Shown piece by piece: positions 58,757 to 64,000 of a stretch of DNA of 64,000 bases. Source of the DNA: Carex sylvatica (taxonomy: Eukaryota; Streptophyta; Magnoliopsida; Poales; Cyperaceae); the NCBI GenBank assembly GCA_964058845.1, contig CAXKVR010000036.1, forward strand, positions 186,001-250,000. Direction: 5' to 3'. Below the pieces are notes generated by a model. It did not search any database, was not told the DNA's origin, and was given only the letters and a program-made list of their open reading frames with translations. Both the position numbers and the translations under genes were made by a program. How positions within the stretch are numbered: position 1 is the stretch's first letter; each line of letters opens with the position of its first letter.

Positions 58757-59290
58757 AATGATCACCAATAAGATATCATGATTTCAGTTTACATTTTTGC
58801 AGTAAAGTTTATTTCCGTGATTCATGCCAAGAGATCACAAGTATTTATAATTAATCAGTGAAAGTTTTGGGCTTTTATTTTAGTTAGTAATTATGGGTAG
58901 GTAATGAGAACTAGCATTTAGTCTAGTAGCAAAAGGCAGTGTCCTCCATAGTGGATGTAATCAAAAGTAGCTGGTAACTATCCAGTTTTTAGAAGATTAT
59001 CTTGAGTGGTATTGTATGTTCATGTCTATTTAAACTCTTGATAACTCGGAGAATTCAGACTTCTTTTGGGGATCAAAGAAATAACCAGAGATTGCTAACA
59101 TTCTAGGTATGAGTCATGTGTTTTATCAGGGCTCAAGGTTGGAGTGCTTGCCAGTTTATTTGGTATATTGTTGTCTAAGATCTTTTTCTAAATTACAAAT
59201 TTCAAGTTTAATTGCACCAAACCTTGTTCATTTAATAAATCCATAACCAAGCAAAAAAAAGAATTATCTATATTTTATTCCTAAAGAGTT
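58757..59290. other. GLR 3' flank
   Basis: Presumably GLR 3' untranslated and intergenic sequence. No separate gene seen. Confidence 0.5.
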
Positions 59291-59520
59291 ATGTGTTAAG
59301 TGTAATCAGTGCAATGAGGGGAGCTCTCCAAAATGTATCTGTAGTTTATGGTCGTAGACACCATCCGCACACTATCAATGGCAATTGCAAATGTAGGGTT
59401 TAAAAAAAAAAAAAAAAAAATCAAAACTGCAAAACCCTCCAAGACATTCAATCCCTTGCATGATTTTCCCAATGGACCCCAGATTCTTGAGGTATTCCCA
59501 AAATCTTGGTTCAAGGTTTG
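59291..59520 (+). pseudogene. Relic fragment of a GLR exon
   Basis: GTGCAATGAGGGGAGCTCTC (about 59309), CACACTATCAATGGCAATTG (about 59370) and CCAATGGACCCCAG...CTTGAGG (about 59469) match, in order, GLR exon 2 around 55708, 55866 and 55959. Deletions, an A run and stops break it. It shows that a second GLR once stood here. Confidence 0.7.
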
Positions 59521-59864
59521 AGTGACAGCACTCTAGATGCCTTTAACTTGTACATCCATGACACTCAAATACGGAAAATACAAGCATGGCTTTCTCTGTG
59601 TGATAACATGAATACATCCATGTCACTCAAAACCTGATGTTAAACATTCATGTCACTCACACATGAATAAAAATTATCATATAAAAGCAAATATAGTTTA
59701 ATTAATATATCCATGTCACTCACACATGAATAAAAATTATAGTATAAAAGCAAATACAGAAAATACAAGCATGGCTTTAACTTATACCTGATGTTAAACA
59801 ACTAATTGATGGAACTAGAAAAAAAAAAAATTAAATCAACTATGCAAAAAGTTCATAAATTTTG
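59521..59864. repeat. Short tandem repeats between GLR relic and TrmO gene
   Basis: Two units of about 58 bases (about 59647-59704 and 59705-59762) share CATGTCACTCACACATGAAT and AAAAATTAT...TATAAAAGCAAATA. Also ATACAAGCATGGCTTT and ACCTGATGTTAAAC occur twice nearby. Confidence 0.65.
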
Positions 59865-62814
59865 CTATCTAACCTTATCTCTGTGTGCCAAGTAACTGTA
59901 CCTGCTTCTGTTAGCAAAATCAGGGTGAACATTAGCCTTCTCTACTACCACATTCGAGTTCTCATCAATTCGGTATGAAACATCAATGCCTTCAAGGATC
60001 AGGTGGTACACCACTTGATTTAGCGCATTAGAAGTTGCGGGGGAAAGCTCTTCTTTGAAATTGGCCTCCTCTGTTTCCTCATCAACTATATCACTACCTT
60101 TATTTGTAACTACATGGTGGGGCCGAGTGCGTTGCGAAACTGACCTAATATCCCAAGTTAGAACCTCCTTTATTAGGTCTTGAAACTGTTCTAAAGATTT
60201 GTACTGTGATTGCTTTTCCTGAAAAGATAAAACAACAAGAGAAATTTATGTATTTTTTAGTAAGTCATGCTTGCAAGTTGCAACCGAGGTACAATAGGTC
60301 AGCAGTCGTACAAGTAAATTAATTTCACCCGACACATTTAGTCAAAATGCCTTTTCCTCAAAGAATATTTGTTGGCAGATACCATAGGAAAAATTAACAT
60401 TGTGTTTTAGATAAAGAGGTTGCTTACCACATGAGCCCAGCAAGTGCAGAGGGAAGAAACAAAGTCTGAACTAAAGGTGATTGACCCGACAGCCAAAGTG
60501 GTATCTTCCTATTATAACAGGTAATGCTATAAAAACATTAAAAAGAGGAACATGACTTCAAGAGGGGTCAATGAGACATTATATTCCAAGAAAAAAAAGT
60601 TGCTGAAAAGCAAACCTGTACCCAACTAGGAACAGTTGCACCTTTCACCGAGTCTGAATATGGGAGGTACGGTTTAATGTCGAGTACTGGCTGTTGCACA
60701 AACAGATCAAAATTTAATTGATGAGAGTGGTCAGTGGTCAAACTAAAAGAGATATTATGACAATATAAAATAATTTGTTTCCTTCAGAAAGCTTTTTTCT
60801 TTGTTCTTTTTTTTATCATAACATACAAAGTTCACATAGATAGATAGAGAGAGAGAGAGAGAGGGGCTACCGTGCCATCAACTAAATCAACCCCAGAGAG
60901 CAAAATTGCTTGTCCATCTACTGCCTCTATCTGTAAAGCATTGTTGCCATACAAAATCTCAAATTTGTAAATTATAGTACAATATTGGCCAATGAATTGG
61001 GATTTGATTCATAACTTTCATATACCTTTGCAATGCTAAGACCTATAGGACAAGGTCTGTGAGGCGACCTAGTTGCAAGAACTCCCATCTTGCCACCTTT
61101 CAGTCTAGGCACTCTAACCTATCATTAAAATAATAATGTAAAATATTTTATTCATTAAGAACCACAAAGAAGTACACCGTATGTCATGCTTCCTGATAAC
61201 CTACTGATCAAATGCAATGTTAGAAACTTAGAATGAACCTTTTATTGCCGTTTACTTGCACAGGTTAAGATGTACTGATACTGTCTGTTGTTGGCTTTTA
61301 CATGTAATTACATCTGACAGGAATGTACAGAGTAATTCACTTTTTGGATTAAGAATTTATGTTTAACATAAAACACATTGGTACCACCATAAGAAACCAT
61401 TTGTCACAGTAGAATCTACGACCAATACTGATGAAGTCATAAAAATGGAACAGCAATAAGGAAGTTTCACCTTAGCCTTTATCTTGGATCGAGCCGGGTC
61501 TTTCCACATTTTCTCAAGATCTGTATTTAGGTGAAACACATAAAGAATCCAACAATGCGAGTAGTCTGAGAATCCTTCAAGTGCCTCTGCCGAAACCCTA
61601 GCTGGATGAAGTACCAAACAGGCTCTTGCAAGCGGCACGACTAGAGGCTGTCTTGGAGTGCCATTTCTACATCGATAATATAAGATTTCAGGGTTCAATG
61701 CCACATGGTTATATCTAGGCTATACTGGGTTCAACTAAGAATTAGGTTGTGCCCTCCCGAATTGGGGTGGAGGAGGTGGATGAAGAGGAGGGGAAGGGAG
61801 GGGGGTGAAAGAGAAACATTTCACCTTGCTCCCAAGCTAAAATTGTAGGAGGTGAGAAAAAAGTGAAGGGAGGTAAATGGGGAGAATCCCTCTTTCATTC
61901 AATCAAAATTTGCTCCCTCTCAATTTAACCTCCTCAGTTTCTTCCCTTCCCTTCTCTTCCCTTTTCTTTCCATTCCTTCGTAACTCAGGAGCAGACCCTT
62001 AAAGGAACAACTAGATTTTTATCTCTATGGTTAATTGAACTAAGTTATATCCTCCAATTAAGCATCTTGAGAGATGGCATTGTCAAAATTTTCACAAAGT
62101 CCATTGAAATCCTCGCAGAATGTTATTTTGAATATATCATTCCTCCAAATGAGGTGAATTTTCTTTAAATGAAAACTTGCAGTTAGGTAATTGCATTACA
62201 AATTACAAATCCATATTCAGGGTTGTAAAAATCACAACACAAACACACAACATTTGCCATGAGCACAGCAAAATTTGCTTAAGTAAATATTGATACCTAG
62301 TCGAGAAACAGGACTGGACCGTACCAATTGGTATCATAGGATACACCTCTTTCGATCCATCCCCACTTTGTTGAGTCATGGCTTTCCTCAATGCCTAATA
62401 ATTTCAAAATTCAAAAATGGGATCAAGTTCAGCTGCTCATACAAATTGGTAATATATATAAATTGTTATTATTTAAACCTGCTGTGCTCTGATGCGACCC
62501 TGCCTCTCAGCAGCCCCTTTCTCCAGTGAAGCCTCAAGAGAGGCCTCCAGTTCTCTAACCCGAGCCTCCAATCCCTTGCATCTTCTCCTATAGAAAAACC
62601 CTGGAGAAAATTATATTATTATATACAATCAATTCAAATAGGGTTTAGGGTTTATCACTTGTTTTTAGTTAGCCCAGAGTAATTGTGTAAAACAGTTGTA
62701 AAGAAGGAATAAGTTACTTGAGAGAAAAACTGCAGTGGCGGAGATTGCCACGGTGGCAAAGGCAAGGGTGATGGAGGTGATGTGCCCCTCCCTTGCGTGA
62801 GGAGAGGTCGCCAT
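59865..62814 (-). CDS. tRNA (adenine37-N6)-methyltransferase, TrmO/TsaA family
   Basis: Nine exons on the minus strand with GT-AG borders and agreeing phases: 62718-62814, 62479-62600, 62297-62394, 61471-61666, 61026-61118, 60871-60930, 60616-60690, 60428-60508 and 59865-60218, giving 391 residues. Residues 13-33 form one hydrophobic segment, then RFFYRRR and a charged coiled-coil-like stretch (about 40-73). The TrmO domain follows from about residue 95: PIGTVQSCFSTRNGTPRQP, YSHCWILYVFHLN, ATRSPHRPCPIGLS and DGTPVLDIKPYLPYSD are family hallmarks. TrmO uses S-adenosylmethionine to methylate N6-threonylcarbamoyl-adenosine at position 37 of tRNAs reading ACY codons. A C-terminal tail of about 120 residues is plant-like and of unknown role. 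Start chosen at MATSPHARE, the last ATG before the hydrophobic segment. Normal length for plant homologues as far as I know. Confidence 0.93.
61745..61998. mobile_element. 254-bp Tourist-like MITE in a TrmO intron
   Basis: It starts GGTTGTGCCCTCCCGAATT and, inverted from the right, GGGTCTGCTCCTGAGTTACG. The left arm is purine-rich (GAGGAGGGGAAGGGAGGGG) and the right arm pyrimidine-rich. TTA flanks both ends (61742-61744 and 61999-62001), the 3-bp duplication of PIF/Harbinger elements. It sits in the intron between exons 3 and 4. Confidence 0.65.
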
Positions 62815-63230
62815 TGAGGAGGCTTGAGGCTTGACTAAGAGTAAGAGAGGTGAAGGTACTCTTTCAAAACTAGCGTATACAGGCTGATCCAAGCCCATAT
62901 CAAGCCTTTTACTTTTGGGCCTTAACACTAAATTAAATTCATTTTTACTTCTACTAAATTGATTGTTACACATTTTTTTTTTTACAAATAAGTTATCACT
63001 TAAATTAATCCTGGAGAAAAATTAAAAAATAAGGGGATGTCTACAGTGCAGCAAACTAATTTTGACCGTAGTACAGCTAAATCAAAATAAATCACAGTCG
63101 TTAATTATATTTGTCGAATGGTTCAGATTAGATATCCCATTTAACTCTTATTATCCCATCTGACGTTAAATTAAGCAGAATTTTTTTTTTCGGAAGGATA
63201 AAATAGTCATTTTATACTTTTATTTTCTTA
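62815..63230. other. Upstream region of the TrmO gene
   Basis: 5' leader and promoter of the minus-strand gene, AT-rich beyond about 62930. No separate coding feature seen. Confidence 0.5.
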
Positions 63231-64000
63231 CCCTCCGCTTCTCTCTCGTCCGTTGGCACCTCCGCCTTCACCTTTCCCTACACAAAAAATGAGCATCTCC
63301 CGGCGATAAACCGAGCCGATGCCAAAAAAAAACGTTGGCATATGGCGTAGGTGCGTAGTTGGCGAAGAAAACACCGGCTTTTCTCTCCGTGCCAAACCAA
63401 AATCTCGATCCACTCCAAATCGAGCGCCAGACCTCCCTGCCTCCCGACCCAAAACCCTTCCCGCCTCTAGGCTCAATCCCTGCCTCTCCGCCTCTCCTCT
63501 TCTCCTCTTCGACCTTACTCCTGCCTCCTTTTTCTCTCGGTCGGCTGCGGCAGCGCGACTTTGGCAGGTGACTACGCCATTCCCTCTTCTCCACTCCGGT
63601 GGTACTCTCTATCTCTCTCTGTGGAACTCCGTCAATCAAGGCAAGTCTCCTTTCTCTCTCTTGACGTACTACGACTTGATTTTAATTGGGTATTTTGCAA
63701 TTTGCAAGATTCTTGAACAAATTAAGAGAAATTTGAGAAACTGATAGAACGAGACAGTAATGGCGAAATTCAAGGAGAAGAGTGAACATGAAATCCGTTT
63801 TTATTTGACTGAATCCCTTTAGATCTCATAAAACAAGAAGAAATGAAATGGAATTTGTATTGTATTCATTAATTTTCCATGTGTGCGATTACATTGTAAA
63901 CATTGATATTTTCAGTTGCTTAGAAATGCTTGAATTGTTGATGAAAAGCCTTTTTGTTGAATAAGCTTGATTTGTTTGATCTCCTCTAGTGATTTTCTGA
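63231..64000 (+). other. Possible 5' end of a divergent plus-strand gene
   Basis: About 63231-63645 is much GC-richer than its surroundings, with C/T-rich plus-strand sequence (CTCTCTCGTCC, CTCCTCTTCGACC) like a plant 5' leader. Open frames of 70-141 codons occur on both strands because few AT-rich stops are present; none has a recognisable domain. The coding part, if any, is beyond the window end. Orientation is inferred from the pyrimidine-rich strand. Confidence 0.35.

Noticed and set aside
63268..63744. Long frames on both strands at the right edge
   Set aside because: GC-rich leader-like sequence lacks stops by composition; S/P/L- and G/R-rich products without domains.

Overview
The window is nuclear DNA of a flowering plant, most likely a eudicot. 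It is AT-rich, its genes have GT-AG introns, and it carries coiled-coil NLR, mTERF, GLR and TrmO-type genes plus a chromovirus-like Ty3/gypsy element and many MITEs. I cannot name the species.

Layout. (1) About 47-6525 and 41794-47345 are two copies of one segmental duplication, each with a minus-strand CC-NB-LRR resistance gene. The right copy (42945-46889, 1314 codons) is intact. The left copy (2077-6026) has a one-base frameshift between the coiled coil and NB-ARC. (2) 6526-14474 is repeat-rich and holds hAT-like and Mutator-like foldback elements, a diverged tandem duplication and a GC-rich hAT derivative. (3) 14475-23851 is a complete Ty3/gypsy element on the minus strand, with 2308-bp LTRs, a 5-bp target duplication and an unbroken 1527-codon gag-pol. 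It looks very young. (4) 23857-32945 holds an mTERF cluster: two full genes on the minus strand, one 3' remnant between them, a SINE, a MITE and a truncated hAT element. (5) 32946-41793 is intergenic, with nested hAT/MITE relics and a repeated segment that recurs inverted. (6) 47346-53200 carries four or more MITEs and an exon fragment of the TrmO gene. (7) 53249-58756 is a five-exon clade-II-like glutamate receptor-like gene on the plus strand, with a relic GLR fragment at about 59290-59520. (8) 59865-62814 is a nine-exon TrmO-type tRNA methyltransferase gene on the minus strand. A GC-richer stretch at 63230-63660 may be the 5' end of a divergent plus-strand gene.

The genes do not form a pathway. 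The NLRs concern pathogen sensing, the mTERFs organellar gene expression, the GLR ion signalling, and TrmO modification of tRNA position 37. The unusual content is structural: recent and old local duplication (NLR, mTERF, GLR, TrmO fragment) together with dense MITE insertion, several with readable target-site duplications. I found no clearly new biological system. The best leads are the frameshifted/intact NLR pair, a GLR whose pore loop seems shortened, a near-perfect 425-bp palindrome, and a hAT family with GGGTACGGG-rich ends present as both a short derivative and a longer truncated copy.
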